This document shows positions 44,155 through 52,615 of a DNA stretch of 64,000 nt, piece by piece; positions within the stretch are counted from its first letter, which is position 1, and each line of letters begins with the position of its first letter. The stretch covers positions 34,460 to 98,459 of the forward strand of contig JBOFSQ010000036.1 of the NCBI GenBank assembly GCA_051651625.1. The letters run 5' to 3'. The stretch is from JBOFSQ01 sp051651625 (GTDB lineage Bacteria; Planctomycetota; Planctomycetia; Pirellulales; Thermoguttaceae). The position numbers were made by a program, and so were the translations under genes. The notes below the pieces were generated by a model. It was not told where the DNA came from and made no database searches. It saw nothing but the letters and a program-made list of their open reading frames with translations.

Positions 44155-44970
44155 ATGAAAAAAGTTGCTCCGCTCCAGATGGTTCCGTTCGTCCCGCCGG
44201 TCGATGAGATGGGCGACGATGATGTTGCTGACGATGGCGATATGCTCTCGTTCGACACGCTCCGCGAAGCGTTTCGGCGAACGGCTGCCGAGACACGCGA
44301 ACCGGAAAACCAAGACGATGCCGCGTCTTACGACGGTGACGAAGTTGCAGACGACGTTGAAGACGAAGACATTGCCAGCGACAATGTTGCTGAAGATGTC
44401 ACTTCTGCCGATGCCGCTGATGTGGCAACGTGTCGGGAGGTGTCGCTCAGTCCGCGTGTGATTTTGGAGGCGATGTTGTTTGTCGGCGACCGCGAAAACC
44501 GTCCGCTTGCGCCGGAGCGTGCGGCGGAACTGATGCGTAACGTCACGGCGGAAGAGGTCGCGGAAGCGGCCAAAGAACTTGAGGCGTCGTACCGTGCCGC
44601 CGGTGCGCCGTATACTGTCGTCGAGAGTGGTGGCGGGTATCGCCTCGCGCTTCGTGGCGAGTGGGAGACGTTGCGGTCAAAGTTTTCCGGCAAGGTGCGC
44701 GAGGCGACGCTCTCGCAAAAGGCAATCGACTCGCTTGCCGTCGTGGCGTATCGTCAACCGGTCAGCGCAGAAGAAATTGACAAGTTACGAAAAGAACCTT
44801 CAGCGGCGATCATGACGCAACTCGTGCGGCGCGGGCTCGTCGAACAGACAAAAGAAAAACGTGGCGCAAAACGCACTATCGTATACCGCACGACCGACAG
44901 ATTTTTGAAACTCTTCGGTCTGGCAACGCTCGACGACCTCCCACAAACAGACGAGATCGATTTCCGGTAG
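44155..44970 (+). CDS. scpB: Chromosome segregation and condensation protein ScpB
   Basis: A 271-residue protein. The C-terminal half carries the ScpB winged helices (VILEAMLFVGDRENRPLAPERAAEL; LSQKAIDSLAVVAYRQPVSAEEIDKLR; LVRRGLVEQTKEK). About 95 N-terminal residues are an extra, strongly acidic, Ala/Asp-rich extension (DDVADDGDMLSF through EDVTSADAADVAT), much longer than in E. coli or Bacillus relatives. ScpB dimerises and binds ScpA in the SMC complex. ScpA is not in the window. An element D copy lies 13 bases after the stop. Confidence 0.9.
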   Translation: MKKVAPLQMVPFVPPVDEMGDDDVADDGDMLSFDTLREAFRRTAAETREPENQDDAASYDGDEVADDVEDEDIASDNVAEDVTSADAADVATCREVSLSPRVILEAMLFVGDRENRPLAPERAAELMRNVTAEEVAEAAKELEASYRAAGAPYTVVESGGGYRLALRGEWETLRSKFSGKVREATLSQKAIDSLAVVAYRQPVSAEEIDKLRKEPSAAIMTQLVRRGLVEQTKEKRGAKRTIVYRTTDRFLKLFGLATLDDLPQTDEIDFR

Positions 44971-44982
44971 TTAACGTTCCGT

Positions 44983-45018
44983 CCGCGAACAAGAACACGA
45001 AGCGTAAGCGAGTGCCCG
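44983..45018. repeat. Element D copy
   Basis: AAGAACACGAAGCGTAAGCG and the following AGTGCCC, just after scpB. Confidence 0.75.
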
Positions 45019-45036
45019 AACAATCGGAACGCGAAG

Positions 45037-45180
45037 GTAGGTGCGGGATTTACATATCCCGCACACGCGACATCCGTCGCACGAGCTACGATTGATTGAC
45101 AGTTCAGACGGCATTTGTGCAGTGTTTTTGGACAGAGGAGCACAAACACCGTGCGACGGGTGTGTAAACCCGTCGCCTAC
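45037..45180. mobile_element. Element H: 144-bp MITE-like element upstream of a methyltransferase
   Basis: Left arm starts GTAGGTGCGGGATTTACA and right arm ends TGTAAACCCGTCGCCTAC. Each arm is itself a small hairpin, and the arms are partial complements. The element ends 57 bases before the ATG of the next gene. Confidence 0.65.
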
Positions 45181-45237
45181 CTTGCGACGAAAGGCAAAAT
45201 CGTGCTCGGTCACAAAGAACAACCCACATCACAACAA

Positions 45238-46119
45238 ATGGACTACGAACTTCTAGACTTTGGCCGCGGGCGACGCCTTGAACGTTTCGGCGATGTCGTT
45301 CTTGATCGCATTGCTCCGTCGGCGACCGGTGAACCGCACCACGCCTCGCGCTGGCGTGAAGCGGATGCGTCGTTTGCTGCCGTTCCGAATCGTGGAATGG
45401 GCCGCAACGGCGAGCAGCGTGGTGTTTGGAAGGCGCACACCGCGCGCGGTGCCGCCGCCGCACGCGAGCCGTGGCGCATCGCGCTCCCGTATGGCACTGT
45501 CGAGATGCGACTCACGCCGTTCGGGCACGTCGGTCTCTTCCCCGAACAGCACGACAACTGGAAACGCATCGCGTCGTTCGTTCGCAACTTTCGCAGCGCG
45601 AACATTCTCAACATGTTTGCGTACACCGGCGGCAGCACTCTCGCGGCAGTCACTGCTGGTGGTGTTGCAACTCATCTCGACGCCTCGCGCGGAATGGTCG
45701 CGTGGGCGCGGCGCAACGCCGAAATGAACGGACTCGAAAAGGCTCCCGTCAGATGGGTCGCCGACGATGCGCTCAAGTTCGTCGAACGCGAACGCAGACG
45801 CGGGCGACGTTATCACGGCATCGTTCTCGACCCGCCAAGTTTCGGCCACGGCCCACGCGGCGAAAGGTGGCAACTCGCAGACGACATCCAACTGCTCCTC
45901 GACGAATCTGTCGGCCTGCTCGATCCGGCCTCGCCACGATTTGTCTTGCTGACGTGCCACACAACCGGCGTCAACGCAAACTCGCTCGACCACTGGCTCA
46001 CCACCGCCGTCTCGAAATACAACCTCACATTTTCCGAACACGAAAAAATTTCGCTCGACATCGCCACCGCCAGCAAAAAAAAACTCACCTGCGGATGCGG
46101 CGTGTGGATGTGCGGGTGA
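45238..46119 (+). CDS. SAM-dependent methyltransferase, RlmI/RlmK type
   Basis: A 293-residue protein from the ATG at 45238; the frame extends 41 codons upstream into the MITE, so that part is excluded. The RlmK/RlmI methyltransferase pattern is clear: FPEQHDNWKRIASFV, motif I ILNMFAYTGGSTLAAVTAGG, HLDASRGMVAWARRNAEMNGL, VRWVADDALKFVERERRRG and the catalytic-loop region GIVLDPPSFGHGP. These enzymes make m5C or m7G in 23S rRNA, or related products. An N-terminal PUA domain is absent or reduced. The exact target is unknown. Confidence 0.85.
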   Translation: MDYELLDFGRGRRLERFGDVVLDRIAPSATGEPHHASRWREADASFAAVPNRGMGRNGEQRGVWKAHTARGAAAAREPWRIALPYGTVEMRLTPFGHVGLFPEQHDNWKRIASFVRNFRSANILNMFAYTGGSTLAAVTAGGVATHLDASRGMVAWARRNAEMNGLEKAPVRWVADDALKFVERERRRGRRYHGIVLDPPSFGHGPRGERWQLADDIQLLLDESVGLLDPASPRFVLLTCHTTGVNANSLDHWLTTAVSKYNLTFSEHEKISLDIATASKKKLTCGCGVWMCG

Positions 46120-46170
46120 CGCGAGTAGGGCGAGTGATGAAACTCAATGAGTCAGGTATGATTCCAAAAT

Positions 46171-49100
46171 ATGCCCACAACCATGTCCAACACAATCATT
46201 CGTGCCTCGGCTGGTTCTGGTAAGACGTATCAGCTCAGCAACCGGTTTTTGCAGGTTCTCTTTGACGTGCGGTCGGCGGAAGACGTCGATGCGGTGCTCG
46301 ACACCATTCTCGCCTCGACGTTCACCACAAAAGCCGCTGGCGAGATCAGCGAACGCATCCTCACAAAGTTCGCCGACGTCTGTCTCGACGAAAAAAAACG
46401 GAACGAACTCGCCAGCGGTCTCCGTTATCCAAACGCGAACGACGTTGAGCAAGAACTGCGAAAACGTTTGGCGGTCGTCGCAAAAAACTTGCACCGAATG
46501 CGAGTCGGTACGCTCGATTCATACTTCAATAAACTTGCCACCGTCTTTCAACTCGAACTCGAACTCCCGCCGGGTTGGACAATTTGCGACGACGCCGAGT
46601 TCGCGCCGCTAGTTGATGAAGCCGTCCGCGAAGTCTTCGAAGACTCGCAGCGCACCGCAGGCAGCAAAAACGCAGCCAGCGAATTGATGTACATCATCCA
46701 GCGCGGCCAAGAAGAAGCGTCCGTCACGCGAAAACTGGTAGAGCTGGCAACAAAGCACCTCCAGCTCGTCCGCAACACAAACGCCGCCGCGTGGGAACAC
46801 AACACCACCGAACGTTGCCAAAATCTTCTCGAAGGTATTCTCAACGACGAGGAAGTCGCCGCAATCCTCGCCGCGTGGGACGACATCACCGAAGACCAAC
46901 TCCCGAAGACGAAAGCCAAAACGCCAGTCGCGGCCTTCGTCAAAGTTCACGCGAAAATCGCCGACCAAATTCGCAGCGGCGACTGGGAAAAGTTTCTCGC
47001 CGAAACGATTGTCGGTGCGGTTGTCCCGTCGCTCGAAGACGATGCGAACGAGTGCGTCTATTCGCGGTGCAACGTTCGCCAAGACGCCCCGCAGATGTTC
47101 GCGCTTCTGCAACGTTTGATTCTCCACGCGCGGGGCGTTTGCGTTCGCCAACTCGTTGAGCAGACGCGGGCAACGTTTGAACTTGTCTCGATGGTCGCGG
47201 AAAAACTCGAACAGGTCATGTTCAGCCAGCGCAAGTTTCGTTATGACGACGTAACGCGCCGCGTGGCGAGTTACGACTTCAGCCGTCAAGCAGGTTCGCT
47301 CGGTCACCGCCTCAACGCGACAACGCACCACCTCTTTCTCGACGAGTTTCAAGACACGTCGATGCCGCAGTGGAAGATAATTGAGCCGCTCGCCACGGAA
47401 GTTGCAAGCCGCACAGACGGGACATTCTTTTGCGTCGGCGACATCAAGCAGGCGATTTATGCGTGGCGTGGCGGCGTCGCAGCGATTTTTGACCAACTGC
47501 AAAAACGGCTCGAACGCGACAATCTCGACGTCGTACTAGAAGAGATGAACTTAACGCGGCGAAATACACAGCCGGTACTCGATGCCGTCAACGCCGTATT
47601 CACCGAGATCAACACCAACGCCGCCGTACTGGCAGCATCACCGGCGGCGGGGGCGGCGTGGCAGGCGCGGTTTCACTGTCACGAAACCGCCAATACCGGC
47701 GACGGTTACTGCGTTATCGAAACGTCGCCCGACGAAGACGCCACAACGCCGCAATATCGCAGCAACGACGAAGAAGACGATGACAACGCAGATTTTGATT
47801 CCGATTCGTCGAAGCCCGACTTGCACTTGGATTACGTTGTCGAACGACTGGTCCAGATCGTTGACACCTTCAAGAATCGCCCGCTGAAGAACGGGATCGG
47901 CGTACTGGTGCAGCGAAACGAAACTGGCGGCCAGATCGTTGACAGACTTCGCAGACACGGCATTGAGACGAGCGGCAGTGGTGCGGCGTTGTCTGATTCT
48001 GTCGCCGTGCAATATGTTGTCTCTGCGTTGCGTCTTGCCGATCATCCGGGGAATGGGATCGCGCGTTTTCACGTTGCGAATTCTCCGCCGCCGTTTGCGG
48101 AGTTTCTGGGACTTACGCCAGAAGCAAACGAAGCCGACGCGATGGTCTGTTCGCAGCGTCTTCGCAAGATTTTTATGACGTGCGGCTACGGCGAGTTTGT
48201 AAAACAGTGCATCGAACATCTTGCGGCGTCGTGTGACTCGCGTGAGTTTCATCACCTCGAAAAGCTGCTCGATTTGGCGTACTTGTTCGACGACGAGGCG
48301 ACCGGAACTCGCTCCGAAGCACTGATCGCCAAGATTGAAAAGGCTCGCATTGTTAGTCCGAGTGCGGCACCGATTCACGTTATGACAATTCACGGTGCGA
48401 AGGGGCTTGAGTTCGACGTTGTTGTTTTGCCTGAACTCGATTACGCCCTCAAAAAGGAGCGGCTAGACATTGTGACTGGCCATGCGGTCCGTGACGACTT
48501 CACGTCGCCGATAGATTTCGTTTTGTGTTATCCGAACAAAAATGTTCAATCGATTTTGCCGCCGAATTATCGAGCGACGATTGAGCGGCAGCGTCAGGGC
48601 GAGGTTGAGGAATCGCTCTCAAAACTCTACGTTGCAATGACGCGGGCGATTCACGAACTTGTGATGATTGTCAAACCGAAACTGAAGTCGTCCGAGACGT
48701 TTGCGGCGATTTTGCGGTCGTCGAGTCTCGCGCGAGACGCGGCGAGTTGCTCTGCGCCGAACGTACTGTACGAGTGCGGAAATCCGAACTGGGCAACCGT
48801 TCACGCCATTCGTCATGCCCGCGTACTCGGCGGGCATCTAGAGAACCCGGCCCAAGCAGACGCGATAGCGACGTTCGCGCAAGCGAACCTAGATGCGTCC
48901 GCTCTAGGCCCCCGCCGAGTACGCGGGGGGGACGATATAAACCGTGAACAGACTCCACCGCCGCAAGAAATTGAACTGCGATTCTCGGACGCGAAGATCA
49001 ATCGTCACGTTCGTCGTGTTACGCCGTCACGGCTTCGGCGTGAGATGGTTGCAGACGACGACAACGCAGTGAGTGCGGGCCGTTCGCGTGAAGAGGCTAT

Positions 49101-49608
49101 GCTGTTTGGGACGGCGATTCACGCTTGCTTTGAGCACGTCATTTGGATTGACGATGCGCGTTCGCGCGACGACGCAACGTTTCGCGTGATCGCGTCGGAT
49201 GCTGTACGCAGAAATGTGGTATCGTTCACGGCGGATGATGTTGTTGCGGAGTTTCGTCGTGCGTGCGGGGAGCGTGAGATTGCAGACGTGTTGTCGCGTG
49301 GTCGGTACGCGGCGGAGAACGTTGTGGTCGAGCGCGAACGGCGTTTGGTCGTTTGGGTTGGCGACGAAGTTTTGCGCGGCACCGTTGACCGCCTCGTCAT
49401 CGAGCGCGACGCCGCTGGACAAATCGTCGGCCTCGAAGTTCTCGACTACAAGACCGATCACGGCACCGATCTCAATGCACTAGTTGTGCGTGACCGCGAC
49501 CAAATTGAGGCGTACCGTTCGGGCGTCGCGTCGCTGTTTGGGGTGCCGCCAGAAATTGTCCGTGCGACGCTCGTCTTTGTGACACTCGGAAAAGTGGTGA
49601 CGGTGTAA
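46171..49608 (+). CDS. UvrD/AddA-type helicase-nuclease with in-frame element A insertion
   Basis: A 1145-residue protein; ATG at 46171 or 46183. Helicase motifs: Walker A IIRASAGSGKTYQLSNRF, STFTTKAAGEI, LFLDEFQDTSMPQW, FCVGDIKQAIYAWRGG, IHVMTIHGAKGLEFDVVVLPEL and LYVAMTRAIHELVM. The C-terminal RecB/AddA nuclease has FGTAIHACFEHV and LEVLDYKTDH. It resects double-strand breaks for recombination. Residues about 876-925 (HAIRHARVLGGHLENPAQA and following, to about GGDDINRE) are encoded by element A (48796-48950) and sit between the helicase and nuclease parts. No AddB/RecC partner follows, although AddA normally needs one. Confidence 0.9.
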   Translation: MPTTMSNTIIRASAGSGKTYQLSNRFLQVLFDVRSAEDVDAVLDTILASTFTTKAAGEISERILTKFADVCLDEKKRNELASGLRYPNANDVEQELRKRLAVVAKNLHRMRVGTLDSYFNKLATVFQLELELPPGWTICDDAEFAPLVDEAVREVFEDSQRTAGSKNAASELMYIIQRGQEEASVTRKLVELATKHLQLVRNTNAAAWEHNTTERCQNLLEGILNDEEVAAILAAWDDITEDQLPKTKAKTPVAAFVKVHAKIADQIRSGDWEKFLAETIVGAVVPSLEDDANECVYSRCNVRQDAPQMFALLQRLILHARGVCVRQLVEQTRATFELVSMVAEKLEQVMFSQRKFRYDDVTRRVASYDFSRQAGSLGHRLNATTHHLFLDEFQDTSMPQWKIIEPLATEVASRTDGTFFCVGDIKQAIYAWRGGVAAIFDQLQKRLERDNLDVVLEEMNLTRRNTQPVLDAVNAVFTEINTNAAVLAASPAAGAAWQARFHCHETANTGDGYCVIETSPDEDATTPQYRSNDEEDDDNADFDSDSSKPDLHLDYVVERLVQIVDTFKNRPLKNGIGVLVQRNETGGQIVDRLRRHGIETSGSGAALSDSVAVQYVVSALRLADHPGNGIARFHVANSPPPFAEFLGLTPEANEADAMVCSQRLRKIFMTCGYGEFVKQCIEHLAASCDSREFHHLEKLLDLAYLFDDEATGTRSEALIAKIEKARIVSPSAAPIHVMTIHGAKGLEFDVVVLPELDYALKKERLDIVTGHAVRDDFTSPIDFVLCYPNKNVQSILPPNYRATIERQRQGEVEESLSKLYVAMTRAIHELVMIVKPKLKSSETFAAILRSSSLARDAASCSAPNVLYECGNPNWATVHAIRHARVLGGHLENPAQADAIATFAQANLDASALGPRRVRGGDDINREQTPPPQEIELRFSDAKINRHVRRVTPSRLRREMVADDDNAVSAGRSREEAMLFGTAIHACFEHVIWIDDARSRDDATFRVIASDAVRRNVVSFTADDVVAEFRRACGEREIADVLSRGRYAAENVVVERERRLVVWVGDEVLRGTVDRLVIERDAAGQIVGLEVLDYKTDHGTDLNALVVRDRDQIEAYRSGVASLFGVPPEIVRATLVFVTLGKVVTV
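48796..48950. mobile_element. Element A copy 3, inside a coding sequence
   Basis: Carries both internal arms (CATGCCCGCGTACTCGGCGG and CCCCCGCCGAGTACGCGGGG) and the AACCGTTCACG / AACCGTGAAC ends, but the outermost bases are lost. It is translated without a stop or shift. Confidence 0.82.
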
Positions 49609-49732
49609 GCACTCACTGCGGTTCGGCATAGCCGAACCCTCCAAACGCGTGCGGCGTATGATAACTGGAGGGTTCGGCTATGCCGAACCTGAACTACCAA
49701 ATCGCCCCAACTTGGTGTTCCCGAACAGGTCT
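49609..49732. repeat. Element B copy 4 with element C-type right end
   Basis: Begins right after the helicase stop (GCACTCACTGCGGTTCGGC), continues with the B hairpin, and ends CCGAACAGGTCT, the right end of element C. Confidence 0.82.
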
Positions 49733-49855
49733 AGTATACACCACGCCGCATCTCGTCCGCATTTCCCTCACTGGTAACTTCACGCCGTTTGGGTATAATC
49801 TTCGGCCTCTACGTTGCGGAGTGTTTGTGTTCACTACTTGAAAAGGGTAACTGTG

Positions 49856-52459
49856 ATGATGAAAAACTTTGTGGCCGTTTGCGTCTTGCTGGTTTGGTGT
49901 GCGATGGGGCTTGCACAGGGCGAAGATTTGCGGCCTGCGTCGGTGCCGCTGGTGGTTGTCGATCCGTACTTCAGCATCTGGTCGCCCGCAACGCGGCTCA
50001 CCGACCGCGAAACCGTTCACTGGACCGGCAGCCAACACCCGCTCCACATGATCGCACGCATCGACGGAAAACCGTACCGACTGATGGGACTAGAGCCACT
50101 CGCCGTCCCCGCAATGCCGCAAACAAAACTCGAAGTCCGACCGCTTGCCACCGCGTACACTTTCGAGAATGAAACTGCGGAAATCGTCCTCACCTTCCAA
50201 ACGCCATTTCTTCCGGACGATCTTGACGCGCTTTCGCGTCCGGTCACTTACCTGATGTTTTTGTTTATCGCAAAAGATAAACAGAAGCACAATGTTGAGC
50301 TTTACTTCGATGCGGGGGGCGAGCTGGCGGTCAACAATCCAAACGAGTCGGTGGCGATGCCAACGACGCTGGAAGTCGCGGGCACCAAGACAATGAAGTT
50401 CGGCACGCAAGAGCAGCCGATTCTCGAAAAGAAAGGCGACGGTATTCGGATCGACTGGGGTTATTTTGTCCTCTCCGTTCTTGATATTCCCCAACTTTCT
50501 GACCTCGCACCGCACAACGGAAAGACCGCCCGCGAAGAATTTGCCAAAACCGGAACGGTCACCTCGCCACTCGCGCCCGCAAATAGCGAGATGTATAAAG
50601 TTGACGAAACTGGTATCGTCCTCGCCGCGACATGGCAAACAAACGGCGTTGAAAGTGCTGGCGGTCCACTCGCCATTCTCGCATACGACGACACACTCAG
50701 CGTCAAGTATTTCGGCGACGACCTCCCCGCATGGTGGCGACGCGATGGGAAAACGTTTGAAGCGATGCTCGCAGAATCTTGGGGAAAGGTTACTTCATCC
50801 AACGAATTTTCCCAAAAGTGTAACGACTTTGAAAATAAATTTTATCGCGACCTCGAAGCGGTCGGCGGCGAAGACTACGCGAAGCTCTGTGCACTGGCGT
50901 ACCGACAAGTTCTCGGCGCGCAGAAAATCGTCGCCGACGTAAACGGAATGCCGCTGATGTTCTCGAAAGAAAACAACAGCAACGGTTGCATGGGTACGGT
51001 TGACTTGATGTATCCGCACGGGCCGATGTTGCTCTATTACAGTCCGGCGATGATGAAGGCGACGCTCCAGCCGATCTTCGATTACGCCGAGTCGCCGAAG
51101 TGGAAGTTTTCGTTCGCACCGCACGACATCGGAACGTATCCGCAGGGAACGGGCCAAGTTTACGGCGGCGGCGAATTTTCTGATAACGACCAGATGCCTG
51201 TTGAGGAGTCGGCGAACATAATCATTTTGACAGCGGCGTTAGCCGTCGCCGAGCAGAGGACCGACTACGCTCGCCTCCACTGGAAGACGCTAACGACGTG
51301 GGCACAGTATCTCCTAGACAAAGGTTTCGATCCCGAAAACCAACTCTGTACCGACGACTTCGCTGGTCATCTTGCGCACAATGTTAACTTGTCTGCGAAG
51401 GCGATTGTCGCGCTCGGTGCATACGCGCAGCTTGCGGAAAAACTCGGCGAAGCCGAAACGGCGAAAGAGTACCGTCAAGCTGCTGAAAAGTTTGCGGCTC
51501 GCTGGGTCAAGGATGGGAGCGACAGCGACCATACACGTCTTGCGTTCGACCGCCCCAACACTTGGAGTATGAAATACAATTTGATGTGGGACAAAGTTCT
51601 CGACATGAATCTGTTCCCGAACGAAGTGTTTGAGAAGGAGATTGCGTACTACAAAACGCAGATGCGGCCATTTGGTTTGCCGCTCGACAACCGTGCGCTC
51701 TACACGAAGAACGACTGGATTCTTTGGACAGCCGCGATGACGACCAATCGTGCCGACTTCGATCTGTTCGTTGCGCCGGTTGTTCGCTTCGTGAACGAGA
51801 CGCCAGAACGCGTCCCGCTTTCGGATTGGTACGAAACCGATTCGGCGCGTCACAACAATTTCAAAGCGCGGAGCGTGATTGGTGGTTTTTGGGCACCGAT
51901 GCTCCGCGACAAAGCGAAGTGGCAAGCTCAAGCCAAACTTGGTGCAAACGTTGACGAGTCGAAACCGTGGGCGAAGATTCTGCTTCCGGGCAAACCGATC
52001 AAGTCTATCGCCGCAACCGCGCGCGATGAAAAAGTGACGTGGCGTTATACCACGGAGAGACCAGCGAACGGCTGGGAATCGGCGGCGTTTGACGATTCGA
52101 GTTGGAAGTCGGGTCAAGGCGGATTTGGTGTCCGCAATACACCCGGCGCAATTGTCGGTACAGAGTGGAACAGTTCTGATATTTGGCTGCGTCGCACGTT
52201 TGAGTTCGATGGCAACGTCCCCGAAGGAGCGGAGCTTCAGCTTTTCATGCACCACGACGATGACGTTGAAGTTTACTTGAATGGCGAACGTGTGATTGCG
52301 AAAAATGGTTATACGTCCGACTACACGACGTTCACCGCGCAGCGGATTGCGACGCTTCTCAAGAAGGGAACGAACACGCTGGCGGTATACTGTCACCAAG
52401 ACCACGGCGGACAGTTTATTGATGTCGGCATTTCGATTGTGGAGAAGGTGAGAAGGTAA
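49856..52459 (+). CDS. Secreted glutaminase-family (DUF4965/DUF5127) protein
   Basis: An 867-residue protein (first ATG of an ATGATG pair at 49856) with a signal peptide (FVAVCVLLVWCAMGLAQGE). The body matches the GtaA/glutaminase-A-like group: VDPYFSIWSPATRLTDRETVHWTG at the N-terminus, NGCMGTVDLMYPHGPMLLYY, YPQGTGQVYGGGE, EESANIIILTAALA and TWSMKYNLMWDKVL. Residues about 730-860 form a C-terminal jelly-roll (NGWESAAFDDSSWKSGQGGF; HHDDDVEVYLNGERVIAKNG), probably sugar or cell-surface binding. The family includes fungal extracellular glutaminase; bacterial members act on unknown substrates and are common in Bacteroidetes and planctomycetes. Confidence 0.85.
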   Translation: MMKNFVAVCVLLVWCAMGLAQGEDLRPASVPLVVVDPYFSIWSPATRLTDRETVHWTGSQHPLHMIARIDGKPYRLMGLEPLAVPAMPQTKLEVRPLATAYTFENETAEIVLTFQTPFLPDDLDALSRPVTYLMFLFIAKDKQKHNVELYFDAGGELAVNNPNESVAMPTTLEVAGTKTMKFGTQEQPILEKKGDGIRIDWGYFVLSVLDIPQLSDLAPHNGKTAREEFAKTGTVTSPLAPANSEMYKVDETGIVLAATWQTNGVESAGGPLAILAYDDTLSVKYFGDDLPAWWRRDGKTFEAMLAESWGKVTSSNEFSQKCNDFENKFYRDLEAVGGEDYAKLCALAYRQVLGAQKIVADVNGMPLMFSKENNSNGCMGTVDLMYPHGPMLLYYSPAMMKATLQPIFDYAESPKWKFSFAPHDIGTYPQGTGQVYGGGEFSDNDQMPVEESANIIILTAALAVAEQRTDYARLHWKTLTTWAQYLLDKGFDPENQLCTDDFAGHLAHNVNLSAKAIVALGAYAQLAEKLGEAETAKEYRQAAEKFAARWVKDGSDSDHTRLAFDRPNTWSMKYNLMWDKVLDMNLFPNEVFEKEIAYYKTQMRPFGLPLDNRALYTKNDWILWTAAMTTNRADFDLFVAPVVRFVNETPERVPLSDWYETDSARHNNFKARSVIGGFWAPMLRDKAKWQAQAKLGANVDESKPWAKILLPGKPIKSIAATARDEKVTWRYTTERPANGWESAAFDDSSWKSGQGGFGVRNTPGAIVGTEWNSSDIWLRRTFEFDGNVPEGAELQLFMHHDDDVEVYLNGERVIAKNGYTSDYTTFTAQRIATLLKKGTNTLAVYCHQDHGGQFIDVGISIVEKVRR

Positions 52460-52615
52460 CGCAAACAAGAATAAGAACACGAAGCGTAAGCGAGGCAACG
52501 TGACGTTGCATCCGATAGCCTCCCGGCAACTATCGTTGCGGTCGGCAAAAGAATCGGAGCGGGAAGCGTAAGCGAGTGCCCAAAACAAGAACACGAAAGG
52601 TAAGCGAGTGCCACC
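52460..52615. repeat. Gap with three element D copies
   Basis: CGAAGCGTAAGCGAGG at about 52483, GGGAAGCGTAAGCGAGTG at 52561 and CGAAAGGTAAGCGAGTG at about 52596. The last copy ends five bases before the next ATG. No gene here. Confidence 0.75.
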
